Shown here piece after piece: positions 14,149 through 23,301 of a DNA stretch of 34,935 nucleotides. Every line of letters starts with the position of its first letter. Position 1 is the stretch's first letter. A model generated the notes under the pieces. That model saw nothing but the letters and a program-made list of their open reading frames with translations. It did no database searches and was not told the DNA's origin. This stretch comes from Akkermansiaceae bacterium (GTDB lineage: Bacteria; Verrucomicrobiota; Verrucomicrobiia; Verrucomicrobiales; Akkermansiaceae). The position numbers and the translations under genes were made by a program. The stretch spans positions 1 through 34,935 of the forward strand of contig JAPKDJ010000041.1 of the NCBI GenBank assembly GCA_026421245.1, given 5' to 3'.

Positions 14149-16461
14149 CTACCCGCCACGACGCTTCTGAAACGGGGCACTCTCAATAATGGCAACAACA
14201 AGCTCTTTCAGGCTACCCTTGTGCTCCTTGAGCCGATTGACAAGGAAATCAATGGTGACCGCGTCGTAATATTCCGGCCCCCGACCAATCGCGTAGGTGA
14301 GGATCTTTTCACTCAGGCATCGATAGAAGTCATCCTTTCGTTTTTCAGCGAGCACCTTCTTCAGCCCGGCGACATCGTGAAATTCCTCGCCCGTGATCAG
14401 CTTGCCCCCTGAGTCGATGGCTTGACCTGCTTCCTTGGTGCGGAATTGACCGATGGCGTTAAAATTTTCAAGTCCAAGACCGATCGGGTCCATGCGCTGG
14501 TGACAGCTAGCACAAATGGGCTTTTCCCGATGCTCCTCCATCATCTGGCGCATTGTGAGCGGTTTTTCACTGTCGTGGCCCACTTCCTCAAGCTCCGGGA
14601 CATTAGCTGGAGCAGGGGGAGCCGGTGTCCCCAGAATGTTATCGAGGACAAAAAGGCCTCGTTTCACCGGCGAGGTGCGGGTTGGGTTTGACGTGACCAC
14701 CAAAAAAGTTCCCTGAGAGAGCAGGCCTCCCCGCTGCGGATGTTCATGAAGATCAACGAGGCGGTGCTCCTCTCCTTTTACTCCGGGAATGCCGTAAAAA
14801 TTGGCAAGACGCTCGTTGAGAAAACTATAGCGGGCTGAAATCAATTCCTCGGCCGGGCGGCCATTCTTGAGAATGAAATCAAAGAAACGTTCGGTCTCCT
14901 CTTTCATATCAGAACGGAGGCGACTGCTAAAAAGACGCTCGGCATACCGGCTGTCCCGTGTTTTCAGGACACGACGGGCATCAATGGCGACACTCTCAAT
15001 ATCACGAGCCTGCAGCCATTGCCCCACAAAGTTATCGACGAACCTTCGGGACTTTTGACTCGCAAGCATCCGCTCAATTTGCGGGCGCAGATTCTTCCGC
15101 AGTTCTTTTCGAAACGCCAGACTGAGAAGTTCATCATCAGGCACGGAACTCCAGAGAAAAAAGGAAAGACGCGAAGCCAATGCATATTCATCGAGTTGGA
15201 CAATCTTCCCCTTGTTATTGGGTTCCGGCTGAATCTCGGCCCGGAAAAGAAACCGTGGCGAAGCCAGCACCGCTGTCATGGCATGCTTGATCCCCTCTTC
15301 GAAGCTTCGCCCCGGAGACTGATCCACTTCCATTGCCATCTTGACCAAACGAGCCACCGTCCCCCGGTCGAGTGGGCGGCGAAACGCGCGGCTCACGAAA
15401 CTGCGCATGATCTTGCTGGCATAAAGTTCGCGCTCACGCATGTCACTAGGAGCGCCCCCATCGACCATGATCATGCTGAAGCCTTTGGGATACTCTTTGT
15501 AGCTTCCATCAAGAGGCCCCTTCACCGTAACAAGCTTGAGAACGGCCGACTGCTCACCTTCGCCCTCACCTGGCGGATTTTTGGGCGCCAGGTGAACTTC
15601 GATGGTATTCTCCCCTTTCACCATGTCGGCCTGCCCCCCGAGAGTGATTTTGTCCCGCTGATCCCAGCCGACGAGACGCTCGGCGATTTTCTTTCCGTTG
15701 ACGAAAAGGTAGACCGTCGCGCTTTGGTCTGTGGCCTGATCCGAACCTCGAACCGCGTAGTCGAGGTTCACCTGGTAAACGCCCTTCGCTGGCACCTCTC
15801 CCTTCAATTGGACTTTATCCTCGCTCTTGAATGCAAGCCAATCGGCGCGTTGCTTTTCATCTCCCTCTTTTCGAAAACGTGAACCGTCAAAGGTTCGAAC
15901 CGGAATCTGCGCGGCGGTTCCTTTCGGAAGAGCATTCTCCACAATCGAGGATGCCGCCTCGAGATATTTCTCCATATGAAGCGGCGAAATCGTCAGAACA
16001 TCGCCAATCGTATCAAAGCCCCAACCGGTATCATCGGCCGGAAAATTCTCCCAGGTTTCGTATTCCACACCGAGCAGGTCCTTGATCGCATAATAATACT
16101 CGACCCGGTTGAGTCGTCGAATTGTCACGCGGCCGGGATCAGGATTCTTGGGATCCAGCTTAAAGACCCTCTTTTCGATCCACCCGAGAAGATCGCGTTT
16201 CTCCTCCAGATCCGGCTGATCCTTCTTGGAAGGTGGCATGATCTGGGAGCGGAGATTGCGCCAAACCGCGAGCCAGTGCTCGACATCGTCAAGGTGTTTG
16301 GAGAGATCCTTATATTCATCCATCGAGAATTCTCCCTTCGCCGTGCCATCGCCATGGCAGTCGTAGCAATAATCCTGGAGTAGAGGTTCGATCTCCTTTT
16401 CAAAGGTCACGTCACCCAAAACTGCAGCTGGCAGGAAAAAATAGGGTAAAAGTCGCTTCAT
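14149..16461 (-). CDS. DUF1592/1587/1588/1585/1595 multidomain cytochrome-like protein
   Basis: A 770-residue exported protein of the multi-DUF family typical of Planctomycetes and Verrucomicrobia. After a signal peptide there is an N-terminal PSCyt1-like c-type heme domain with CYDCH (Cys32, Cys35, His36), and a MPPSKKDQP loop that usually supplies the axial Met. DUF1587, DUF1595 and DUF1592 blocks follow (VTIRRLNRVEYYYAIKDLLG; ASRLSFFLWSSVPDDELL), then a second Cys pair in the DUF1588 region (PICASCHQRMDPIGLGLENF), and a C-terminal DUF1585 region ending LVVAIIESAPFQKR. The family is an outer or periplasmic redox protein with unknown substrate. It is cotranscribed with DUF1552. Confidence 0.96.
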   Translation of the reverse strand: MKRLLPYFFLPAAVLGDVTFEKEIEPLLQDYCYDCHGDGTAKGEFSMDEYKDLSKHLDDVEHWLAVWRNLRSQIMPPSKKDQPDLEEKRDLLGWIEKRVFKLDPKNPDPGRVTIRRLNRVEYYYAIKDLLGVEYETWENFPADDTGWGFDTIGDVLTISPLHMEKYLEAASSIVENALPKGTAAQIPVRTFDGSRFRKEGDEKQRADWLAFKSEDKVQLKGEVPAKGVYQVNLDYAVRGSDQATDQSATVYLFVNGKKIAERLVGWDQRDKITLGGQADMVKGENTIEVHLAPKNPPGEGEGEQSAVLKLVTVKGPLDGSYKEYPKGFSMIMVDGGAPSDMRERELYASKIMRSFVSRAFRRPLDRGTVARLVKMAMEVDQSPGRSFEEGIKHAMTAVLASPRFLFRAEIQPEPNNKGKIVQLDEYALASRLSFFLWSSVPDDELLSLAFRKELRKNLRPQIERMLASQKSRRFVDNFVGQWLQARDIESVAIDARRVLKTRDSRYAERLFSSRLRSDMKEETERFFDFILKNGRPAEELISARYSFLNERLANFYGIPGVKGEEHRLVDLHEHPQRGGLLSQGTFLVVTSNPTRTSPVKRGLFVLDNILGTPAPPAPANVPELEEVGHDSEKPLTMRQMMEEHREKPICASCHQRMDPIGLGLENFNAIGQFRTKEAGQAIDSGGKLITGEEFHDVAGLKKVLAEKRKDDFYRCLSEKILTYAIGRGPEYYDAVTIDFLVNRLKEHKGSLKELVVAIIESAPFQKRRGG

Positions 16462-16533
16462 CGACTGAGAGATACGGTAGAAAAGCGCAATTTCTAATTC
16501 GTAATATCATAAATTTCATCTTATCGTTCTTGC

Positions 16534-17427
16534 ATGAAACGTCGCATTTTCCTCACTACCGCTGCTGCGACCGCCGGAGCCGTTCTTGCCAACCACCACG
16601 GAGAAAAGAAATCAACCGGAGATGACTCGTCTCTCTACCTCTCCCTGAAGGACGGAATGATTGGTGGTGGCGGTTCGTTGGAGGAGAAATACGGTCTTGT
16701 CAAAGAACTGGGCTACGACGGAGTAGAGTTAAGCGTGCCCAAACGCGAGAATCTCGAACAAGCGGTCGCCGCTTCAAAAAAAGTGGGCCTTCCAATCCAC
16801 GGTTCGGTCAATTCGGTTCATTGGTCCATCAAGATGTCCTCTCCCGACGAAACCGAACGCACGAAAGCGGTGGAAGCGATGAAAACCTGCCTCATGGAGA
16901 CTCATCAGGCTGGTGGTTCGTCCGTGCTTCTGGTTCCTGGAGTCGCCGGTGGTAAGGTCACCCAAAAAGCAGCGTGGGAGCGCTCCATCGTTGAAATTCA
17001 AAAATGTCTTCCGCTGGCCTCGAAACTTGGTCTTCATATTCTCATCGAGAATGTTTGGAACGGCATGTTCTATGACCCCAAGGGGCCAAACACCCAGTCA
17101 GCCGACCGTTTGAAAAACTACCTCGATGAAATCGGCTCACCCTGGGTCGGGTCCTACTTTGATATCGGCAATCATCAACGCTTCGGCAAACCCGCCGAAT
17201 GGATCAAGACCCTCGGCCGCCGCATCGTGAAACTCGACGTGAAGGACTGGGGAATCAAAGGAGGCTTTGGGAAAATCGGTGAAGGCGACGTCGATTGGCC
17301 TGCCGTGCGAGCTTCGTTAAAAGAGATCGGCTACTCCGGTTGGGCCACTGCCGAAGTAGGAGGCGGCAAAAAAGACCGCCTTGCCGAAGTCCTCCAAAAC
17401 ATGCGCCTTCATCTTCTTGGAAAGTAA
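16534..17427 (+). CDS. Sugar phosphate isomerase/epimerase (TIM barrel), exported
   Basis: A 297-residue xylose isomerase-like TIM-barrel protein. The start MKRRIFLTTAAATAGAVLA looks like a signal peptide (twin-Arg near residue 3-4), as is common for this family in Verrucomicrobia. The barrel shows the conserved GYDGVELSVP, HGSVNSVHWS, HILIENVWNG (Glu ligand), YFDIGNHQRFG (Asp and His), VKLDVKDW and ATAEVGGG (Glu). These give the usual Glu/Asp/His/Glu metal site. Substrate unknown. The stop abuts the tdh start at 17428 with no gap, so the genes may be cotranscribed. Confidence 0.88.
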   Translation: MKRRIFLTTAAATAGAVLANHHGEKKSTGDDSSLYLSLKDGMIGGGGSLEEKYGLVKELGYDGVELSVPKRENLEQAVAASKKVGLPIHGSVNSVHWSIKMSSPDETERTKAVEAMKTCLMETHQAGGSSVLLVPGVAGGKVTQKAAWERSIVEIQKCLPLASKLGLHILIENVWNGMFYDPKGPNTQSADRLKNYLDEIGSPWVGSYFDIGNHQRFGKPAEWIKTLGRRIVKLDVKDWGIKGGFGKIGEGDVDWPAVRASLKEIGYSGWATAEVGGGKKDRLAEVLQNMRLHLLGK

Positions 17428-18462
17428 ATGAAAGCTCTCGTTAAGGCCGAATCCGCTCCCGGACTCACTCTCACTGATGTCCCCCGGCCCGTTCCGGGTT
17501 CACGCGATGTCCTCATCCAAGTGGATCGAACCGGTATTTGTGGAACTGACCTCCACATCTACAACTGGGATTCCTGGGCTCAAAAAACGATCCCGGTTCC
17601 CCTCGTCGTGGGCCACGAATTCGTAGGCCGCATTGTTGAGCTCGGCAAAGATGTCGATTTCCTCAAGATTGGCGACCTCGTTTCAGGGGAAGGACATCTC
17701 ATTTGCGGTCGTTGCCGCAACTGCCTCGCCGGCCGGCGCCACTACTGTAAAGACACCCTCGGTGTCGGAGTTAACTCGCCCGGCGCTTTTGCCGAATTCA
17801 TGGTGCTCCCTTCCACTAATGTTTGGAAACTCGCACCCGAAGTCTCAAAGGACAGTGCTGCCATCTTCGATCCCTTCGGCAACGCCACCCACACCGCATT
17901 GGCGTTCCCGCTTCTCGGGGAAGACGTCCTCATCACCGGAGCAGGCCCCATCGGCTGCATGGCCGCGGCCATCGCCAAACACGCCGGAGCCCGCCACGTG
18001 GTCGTCACCGATCTCAACCCCAACCGCCTCGCTCTCGCCAAAAAACTCGGTGCGACCCGAATCGTCAACGTCACGCAAGAGAAGCTCCCCGATGTCCAAA
18101 CCGATCTGGGTATGACCGAGGGCTTTGACGTCGGCCTTGAAATGTCAGGAAACAAGCATGCCTTCAACGACCTCATCGCCAACATGCGACACGGAGGCCG
18201 GATCGCCCTCCTCGGCATCCCGGAGCCCGGCATTGGAATCGATTGGAATCAGGTCATTTTTAACTCGCTCACCATCCAGGGAATCTACGGACGAAAAATG
18301 TATGACACCTGGTATCAAATGACGTCAATGATCCAGTCCGGTCTTGAAATCGAACCCGTCATCACTCACCGCTTCGACTTCACCGACTTCGAAAAGGGCT
18401 TCTCTGCCATGAACGAAGGATCGTGCGGAAAGGTCATCCTCAAATGGGCCGACCTCGGATAA
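17428..18462 (+). CDS. tdh: L-threonine 3-dehydrogenase
   Basis: Oxidises L-threonine to 2-amino-3-ketobutyrate with NAD+. The 344-residue product belongs to the zinc-dependent medium-chain dehydrogenase family. Catalytic zinc ligands are in [12 protein letters not shown] and GHEFVG; a structural zinc site is formed by [15 protein letters not shown]; the Rossmann motif is [18 protein letters not shown]. The conserved [20 protein letters not shown] also fits Tdh. The next gene, kbl, takes the product further, so the two together convert threonine to glycine and acetyl-CoA. Gap to kbl is 19 nt. Confidence 0.95.
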   Translation: MKALVKAESAPGLTLTDVPRPVPGSRDVLIQVDRTGICGTDLHIYNWDSWAQKTIPVPLVVGHEFVGRIVELGKDVDFLKIGDLVSGEGHLICGRCRNCLAGRRHYCKDTLGVGVNSPGAFAEFMVLPSTNVWKLAPEVSKDSAAIFDPFGNATHTALAFPLLGEDVLITGAGPIGCMAAAIAKHAGARHVVVTDLNPNRLALAKKLGATRIVNVTQEKLPDVQTDLGMTEGFDVGLEMSGNKHAFNDLIANMRHGGRIALLGIPEPGIGIDWNQVIFNSLTIQGIYGRKMYDTWYQMTSMIQSGLEIEPVITHRFDFTDFEKGFSAMNEGSCGKVILKWADLG

Positions 18463-18481
18463 TTCTTCAATCAACACTCTC

Positions 18482-19678
18482 ATGCTCGCCGAACAATTTC
18501 AAAGCCAGCTCGCCAACACGCTCGACGAAATCAAAACCGCCGGCCTTTACAAAAGCGAACGTAAAATTGCTTCGGCACAGGATGCCGAAGTAACCCTAGA
18601 AGATGGCCGCCGGGTCATCAACATGTGCTCCAACAACTACCTCGGACTGTCCAACCATCCCGAGGTTTGTGACGCTGCTCGCTCCGCCATTTCAAGCCAC
18701 GGCTTCGGACTTGCCTCAGTCCGTTTCATTTGCGGAACACAAACCCTGCATCGCCAACTCGAGGAAGCCCTCAGCGAATTTCTCGGTACCGAAGACACCA
18801 TCCTTTACCCCTCGTGTTTCGATGCCAATGGCGGGCTCTTTGAAACCATTCTGACGGCCGAGGACGCTGTCATCTCCGACGCCCTCAACCACGCCTCCAT
18901 CATCGATGGCATTCGTCTCTGTAAAGCCAAGCGATTCCGCTACGCCAACAACGATCTCGTAGATCTTGAGAAACAACTGCAGGAAGCCGATGCCGCCGGA
19001 GCACGCCATAAACTCATCACAACTGATGGTTCCTTCTCGATGGATGGCGTCATTGCCAACCTCGCCGGTATCCATGCACTCGCTGACAAATACAACGCAC
19101 TGGTCCACTTCGACGATTGCCACTCCACCGGTTTCCTCGGAGCAACCGGTCGTGGCACTCACGAGCACTGTGGACTCATGGGAAAAATTGATCTCACCAC
19201 CGGCACCCTTGGAAAAGCCCTCGGCGGAGCCTCCGGCGGATACACCTCAGGCAAAAAGGAAATCATCGATCTCCTCCGCCAACGATCCCGCCCCTACCTC
19301 TTTTCAAACAGCATCGCCCCGCCCATCGTGGCAGCTTCGCTCAAGGTGCTCGAACTCCTCACTGCATCCACTGAGTTGGCTGATCGGGTAAAAGCTAATA
19401 CGAAGTATTTTCGCGACGAACTTGCCTCCACCGGCTTTGAGATTCTCGGCAAAGAACATCCCATCTCGCCCGTCCTTCTCGGCGACGCCGAACTCTCCCA
19501 GCAGTTCTCAGCCAAGCTTCTCGAGCGAAGCATCTACGCCATCGGCTTTTTCTTCCCGGTCGTCCCGCAAGACAAGGCCCGCATCCGCACCCAAATTTCA
19601 GCCGCCCATACAAAAGACCACCTCGATCAGGCTCTGGAAGCCTTCATCGAGGTGGGTCGTGAATTGGGAGCCTGTTAG
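18482..19678 (+). CDS. kbl: Glycine C-acetyltransferase (2-amino-3-ketobutyrate CoA ligase)
   Basis: Cleaves 2-amino-3-ketobutyrate with CoA to glycine and acetyl-CoA using PLP. The 398-residue length fits the alpha-oxoamine synthase family. The PLP lysine lies in [15 protein letters not shown] (Lys245), with [23 protein letters not shown] (Asp and His that hold PLP), and [15 protein letters not shown] near the N-terminus. Kbl and Tdh form a complex in other bacteria; here they are adjacent, which supports the threonine degradation pathway. Confidence 0.96.
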   Translation: MLAEQFQSQLANTLDEIKTAGLYKSERKIASAQDAEVTLEDGRRVINMCSNNYLGLSNHPEVCDAARSAISSHGFGLASVRFICGTQTLHRQLEEALSEFLGTEDTILYPSCFDANGGLFETILTAEDAVISDALNHASIIDGIRLCKAKRFRYANNDLVDLEKQLQEADAAGARHKLITTDGSFSMDGVIANLAGIHALADKYNALVHFDDCHSTGFLGATGRGTHEHCGLMGKIDLTTGTLGKALGGASGGYTSGKKEIIDLLRQRSRPYLFSNSIAPPIVAASLKVLELLTASTELADRVKANTKYFRDELASTGFEILGKEHPISPVLLGDAELSQQFSAKLLERSIYAIGFFFPVVPQDKARIRTQISAAHTKDHLDQALEAFIEVGRELGAC

Positions 19679-20029
19679 TGACCCTTACTCGTCGTCCAGA
19701 ATTCGAATCCGGAAGAAGCTCCTAGAAGCAACAGGAACGTTCAGGAGGGGCATCCACCTCGATCTAATTGGTTCCATCAGCTCCGACAAAGTTAGCCAGT
19801 TCCTTCGAGGGATCGAGAAGGGGCGCAGACTCTTCAACAAGATAGGTTAGCCCGAGAACGGTGCCATCAACAGTGAAGTTTGCCTAATTCGCAGCTGCGA
19901 TTGAAAATGCCGCGATCGATTACAGATTTCATGGGTGGGACACTTTGTCGTGGAGCAGAATCCCACCAAAGACTTTCACAATTCAAGACCCTCCAAGCGA
20001 CAGCGAACGTCCCACCCCTTTTAAGAGGG
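19679..20029. other. Gene-free region between kbl and rlmN
   Basis: No intact gene is seen. A minus-strand open segment between two TAG codons (19764-19883, reading VDGTVLGLTYLVEESA then PLLDPSKELANFVGADGT) has gene-like codon use and could be a fossil. A 7-bp inverted repeat (GGTGGGA with TCCCACC) flanks about 20 nt near 19934-19968. Function unknown. Confidence 0.4.
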
Positions 20030-21070
20030 TTACAGAGTCCCCTTTTCCTTCTTCAATCGGAGCTGCCCACAGGCCGCATCAATGTCGTGACCTTTTTCCA
20101 ACCGGAGTGTCGCGGAAACACCCGCATTGGACAGCACGCTTTTAAAATCTTTGCAACTCGCATCCGACGGCCTGATCCACTCCAGACCCTCAACCGTATT
20201 GTAGGGAATTAAATTCACCTTGGCCCTGATCGAAGCTGCACGCTTCGCGAGAATCTGGGCATGTTCAAGATCAGCATTCACACCATCGATAAGGATATAT
20301 TCGAGTGTGATTTTCTGATTCTTCTTAGAATTCCAAATGCGAAGGGCATCGAAGAGTTGGGCAACAGGAAACTTTCGATTCACCGGCATGATCTTGTCAC
20401 GGGTTTCGTCGTCAGGACCGTGCAGTGAAATCGCGAGACGAATTTGCTGCGGCAGCTCGGCGAGTTTTTCAATCTGCGGAACGAGACCCGAAGTGGACAC
20501 CGTGATTCGTCGGGCACCAATATTAAGCCCCCAATCCGAAGTGATCATTTCCAACGCTTCGCACAGGTTTTTGAAATTCGCCAGAGGTTCTCCCATTCCC
20601 ATGAAGACGAGATTGTTGACCTTTTCACCTGAAAGTTCTTCGGCCACGATGACCTGGGAAACGATCTCTGCAGAGGTAAGATTTCTCGAAAATCCATCCA
20701 GCCCCGAGGCGCAAAACTTACAACCGTAGGCACACCCAACTTGCGAGGAAACGCAGAGCGTGTGGCGGTCGGATTTTTCTCCGTAAAGAGCCGGAGAAGC
20801 AGGAATGAGAACTGTCTCGATGTAGCGCCCGTCAGGAAGCTCGAGCAGGAATTTCCGAGTCGTATCCTCGGAGCCTTTTGTAAGCGTGTGCTTGAGCGGA
20901 CGCAGCGGATACCGATCGGCAAGAGCCGTGCGGACGGACTCGGGAAGATTACTCATTTCATCCCAGGAGCGAGCTCTCTTTTTATAGATCCAATCAAGAA
21001 TCTGCGTCGCCCGGTAGAGTGGTTGCCCTTGTTCTTCAAGAAGCTCGATGAGTTGGGTCTTGGTCAGCAT
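20030..21070 (-). CDS. rlmN: Dual-specificity rRNA/tRNA adenine C2-methyltransferase RlmN
   Basis: Radical SAM enzyme that methylates A2503 of 23S rRNA and A37 of certain tRNAs. The 346-residue product has the CAYGCKFC iron-sulfur motif (CxxxCxxC, Cys113/117/120), GMGEPLANFKN, and the C-terminal GHDIDAACGQLR that holds the second catalytic Cys. I chose MLTKTQLIELLEEQ at 21070 because a longer in-frame start at 21121 would overlap DUF2288. The DUF2288 stop is 1 nt upstream of this ATG, indicating translational coupling. The operon appears to be MOSC, DUF2288, rlmN. Confidence 0.95.
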   Translation of the reverse strand: MLTKTQLIELLEEQGQPLYRATQILDWIYKKRARSWDEMSNLPESVRTALADRYPLRPLKHTLTKGSEDTTRKFLLELPDGRYIETVLIPASPALYGEKSDRHTLCVSSQVGCAYGCKFCASGLDGFSRNLTSAEIVSQVIVAEELSGEKVNNLVFMGMGEPLANFKNLCEALEMITSDWGLNIGARRITVSTSGLVPQIEKLAELPQQIRLAISLHGPDDETRDKIMPVNRKFPVAQLFDALRIWNSKKNQKITLEYILIDGVNADLEHAQILAKRAASIRAKVNLIPYNTVEGLEWIRPSDASCKDFKSVLSNAGVSATLRLEKGHDIDAACGQLRLKKEKGTL

Positions 21071-21071
21071 C

Positions 21072-21401
21072 TCAAGATATGGGTCGGAAAAGAACGAAGG
21101 GAGAAACAACCAATGCCTCAAATTGTTGATCTGAATCTTTCCACTGAGTGGCGTGGAGGGCCTCGATTTTCACCAGATCGGCCGTCTTCAGCCAGCCTTC
21201 CACTTTCTTAGTTTGATCGTCTGTTATTGCCGCTCCAGCCTCTTCCAACTTCAGCTCCGGATCGACAAAAAAAAGGACGCCATTTTTATAGTGTTCGCTA
21301 AGATACTCCCACCCCACCTGTCCGGAATATTTCACCAGCTTCTCCTCGTCGGTCGATTGGTCATCGCCGAGCATTCCATATCGCATTTCTTCTGAAGCCA
21401 T
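21072..21401 (-). CDS. DUF2288 family protein
   Basis: A 109-residue protein of the DUF2288 family, unknown function. The conserved region is WEYLSEHYKNGVLFFVDPEL, then LEEAGAAITDDQTKKVEGWL and a C-terminal ALVVSPFVLF. No signal peptide, so cytoplasmic. It lies 4 nt after the MOSC stop and 1 nt before the rlmN start, a tight operon whose meaning is unclear. Confidence 0.82.
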   Translation of the reverse strand: MASEEMRYGMLGDDQSTDEEKLVKYSGQVGWEYLSEHYKNGVLFFVDPELKLEEAGAAITDDQTKKVEGWLKTADLVKIEALHATQWKDSDQQFEALVVSPFVLFRPIS

Positions 21402-21405
21402 CTTT

Positions 21406-21897
21406 CTAAATCAGTTTCAATGTGTGGGCCCCTTTCACAAGTGTCCCACCTTGTCGAATCCGGCAACGTAACCCGCCGCGACCGCGTAAAAACTTTTCAA
21501 CACCAGGCGCGCAAGCCTCGTCCATCCAATAGCAGGGCTTTGCCTCCTCACTCCCTGAAAGTTCAATCTCTCCCAAGTGGAAAATCTTCCCAATCAAATC
21601 ATTAAGATCAACTCCCTTCACCACAATATTCCTCCGGAACGCACTCGGCCCGAGATCGGGCAGCTCAAACTCATTCATCACCCTTTCGTAAATCGAATGA
21701 TCGAACAAAGTAACCTGCCCCTTATAGTCCTCTTCGTAGTCAAAAAAGCGATCATTCAGCACTCCTCTCTCCGCCACCAGCTCGATCTCATCTTGATCGA
21801 CGATTTCGTGATCCTCAGATCCCTTTCCATGCCTGCCATAATAATTATGGCCGGGGGAAATAAAGAGGTGGGTCAAATCCACCGACTGGTTGCTCAT
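21406..21897 (-). CDS. MOSC domain protein
   Basis: A 163-residue MOSC (molybdenum cofactor sulfurase C-terminal) domain protein. Evidence includes SPGHNYYGRHGKG, RRNIVVKGVDLNDLIGKIF, GEIELSGSEEAKPCYWMDEA with the typical conserved Cys, and GRGGLRCRIRQGG near the C-terminus. MOSC proteins are thought to carry sulfur or act on reduced nitrogen compounds with a molybdenum cofactor; here no molybdenum genes are near. It follows the coiled-coil lipoprotein by 45 nt on the same strand. Confidence 0.9.
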   Translation of the reverse strand: MSNQSVDLTHLFISPGHNYYGRHGKGSEDHEIVDQDEIELVAERGVLNDRFFDYEEDYKGQVTLFDHSIYERVMNEFELPDLGPSAFRRNIVVKGVDLNDLIGKIFHLGEIELSGSEEAKPCYWMDEACAPGVEKFLRGRGGLRCRIRQGGTLVKGAHTLKLI

Positions 21898-21942
21898 GCG
21901 AAGACCCTATCAAACAACCCTTCAAGCGCAAGAATCCCCCTG

Positions 21943-22995
21943 TCAACGGCTTCTTCGATTCATCGGGCGGGGCGTCGGACTGGGTCGTGATGGCGGCACC
22001 GCCGATCGCGTGGGCCGTGACCGCTGCGCCGCTGGTTGCGACGTCGTCGTCCGGGAACTTGGGCGCACAACCGTTGAAACCGGCCGGAGAGCAGGAGTCG
22101 GGCGACTTACGGGAGGAGAGGTGGGGCGACGGACCGAACCTCCGTTTCCTCCCCGAATAAGCGGAATTGATGACTTCGGGGTTCGAACCACTGTCGGCCG
22201 TATGATCGGAGGGCAATAGACGTCGTCATTAATACGCCTCTCCTTATGAACGATAATCGGCCGATTCACCACGATCTGCCCCTTGGCCGCCGGGGGGGCT
22301 GGCACGAGATTGGGCTTGTTAAGATCTTCCACAGCCCGGGCCAGTCTTTTCAAACTGATATCCTGCCTCTTCATCTCATCCTCTTCTTTCATCGCGATCA
22401 TCTGATCCCTCACCACTTTATTGAATCGTAACCGATTCAAATCCTCATCCTTCTGAGCCTTCAGCGCCAATTCGCGGTCATAGTAGAAGCGGTCCTGCCA
22501 GGGGACTGGCAAATCTTGAAAAGACACTCGGGCAATCCCTCCTTTATGCCGGAATGTCACTCCAATATCGGTCACACGACTGATCACAATGTCATGAAAC
22601 GGATCTCCCGTGTTTGTCACAAGAATCTCGTGCTCTTCCCCTTGGGCTTTCAAACGAGCCACTCGACGGGTCTCAATATTCGGATCTCTTTTCTCTTCTG
22701 CTTGATCGGGTTTTCCAAGCGGCTTCACGACCGCAGGCTCAGTCGCAACCCGTTCCTCCCCCAACTTCTTAACTAAGTCCCTCAATTCATAAAGAACACT
22801 CGTTTGCTCAGCATCCTGTTTGAACCTCAAATTTTGCTCTGCAATCAAATTTTCTTCGAGGCGTTGTAGCTTTTCCTCCAAAGCCGCGATTTTTTCCTCG
22901 GACTGATCATCCGAGACAGGAGCTACTTCTGCTTTCTTCTGACATGAAACGAGTAACAACGGGATGATAAGTAGGGGCGCGAAGAATTTGAACAT
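21943..22995 (-). CDS. Coiled-coil lipoprotein with basic Pro/Arg/Ser-rich tail
   Basis: A 350-residue lipoprotein of unknown function. The signal peptide ends in LLLVSC (lipid Cys18). A coiled coil follows (about 33-80, KIAALEEKLQRLEENLIAEQ). Then comes a small domain (about 115-170: HEILVTNTGDPFHDIVISR, then VTDIGVTFRHKGGIARVSF and QDLP) resembling the short beta domain widespread in Verrucomicrobia, in which a residue pattern H-GGIARV(S/P) leads to a conserved L-P. The tail (270-350) is rich in Arg, Pro, Ser and Thr (RPTPALRPVSTVVRPSSR) and likely disordered. Its role may be in the envelope, for example peptidoglycan or outer membrane linkage, but this is an inference. Confidence 0.75.
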   Translation of the reverse strand: MFKFFAPLLIIPLLLVSCQKKAEVAPVSDDQSEEKIAALEEKLQRLEENLIAEQNLRFKQDAEQTSVLYELRDLVKKLGEERVATEPAVVKPLGKPDQAEEKRDPNIETRRVARLKAQGEEHEILVTNTGDPFHDIVISRVTDIGVTFRHKGGIARVSFQDLPVPWQDRFYYDRELALKAQKDEDLNRLRFNKVVRDQMIAMKEEDEMKRQDISLKRLARAVEDLNKPNLVPAPPAAKGQIVVNRPIIVHKERRINDDVYCPPIIRPTVVRTPKSSIPLIRGGNGGSVRRPTSPPVSRPTPALRPVSTVVRPSSRTTTSQPAAQRSRPTRSAVPPSRPSPTPRPMNRRSR

Positions 22996-23301
22996 AACAG
23001 AAAGCTTAATTCTAATAGGACCGACCCTAATTCGGAATTATTCGATTCCACGCAAAAAAAGACCGCAAAGTTTCCTTCCAGGTCTTTCAAATCACAAAAT
23101 CTGCCTCAGAAACTAGGGACGGCTTACGAACCGACAACTTCATCACCAACGAAATCGCCAGCACCGACACAGACCGCGTTGCCCTCAAAATGCCAATCAC
23201 CCCCTCATCTTCCGACAAAAGGCCCAGTGAGGATCCCCCGGACTGAGCAACGCCATCAAAGGTAACTTTCCAAATCACGACAGAATGTCATCCTCCTGCT
23301 C
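22996..23301. other. Intergenic region with an orphan coding fragment
   Basis: Between two divergent genes. From 23031 to 23246 one plus-strand frame is open and shows gene-like codon use (KVSFQVFQITKSASETRD, GLRTDNFITNEIASTDTD, RVALKMPITPSSSDK, ending TGA at 23244), but there is no good start codon after the upstream TAA at 23028. It may be the tail of a lost gene. No other signal was recognised. Confidence 0.45.
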
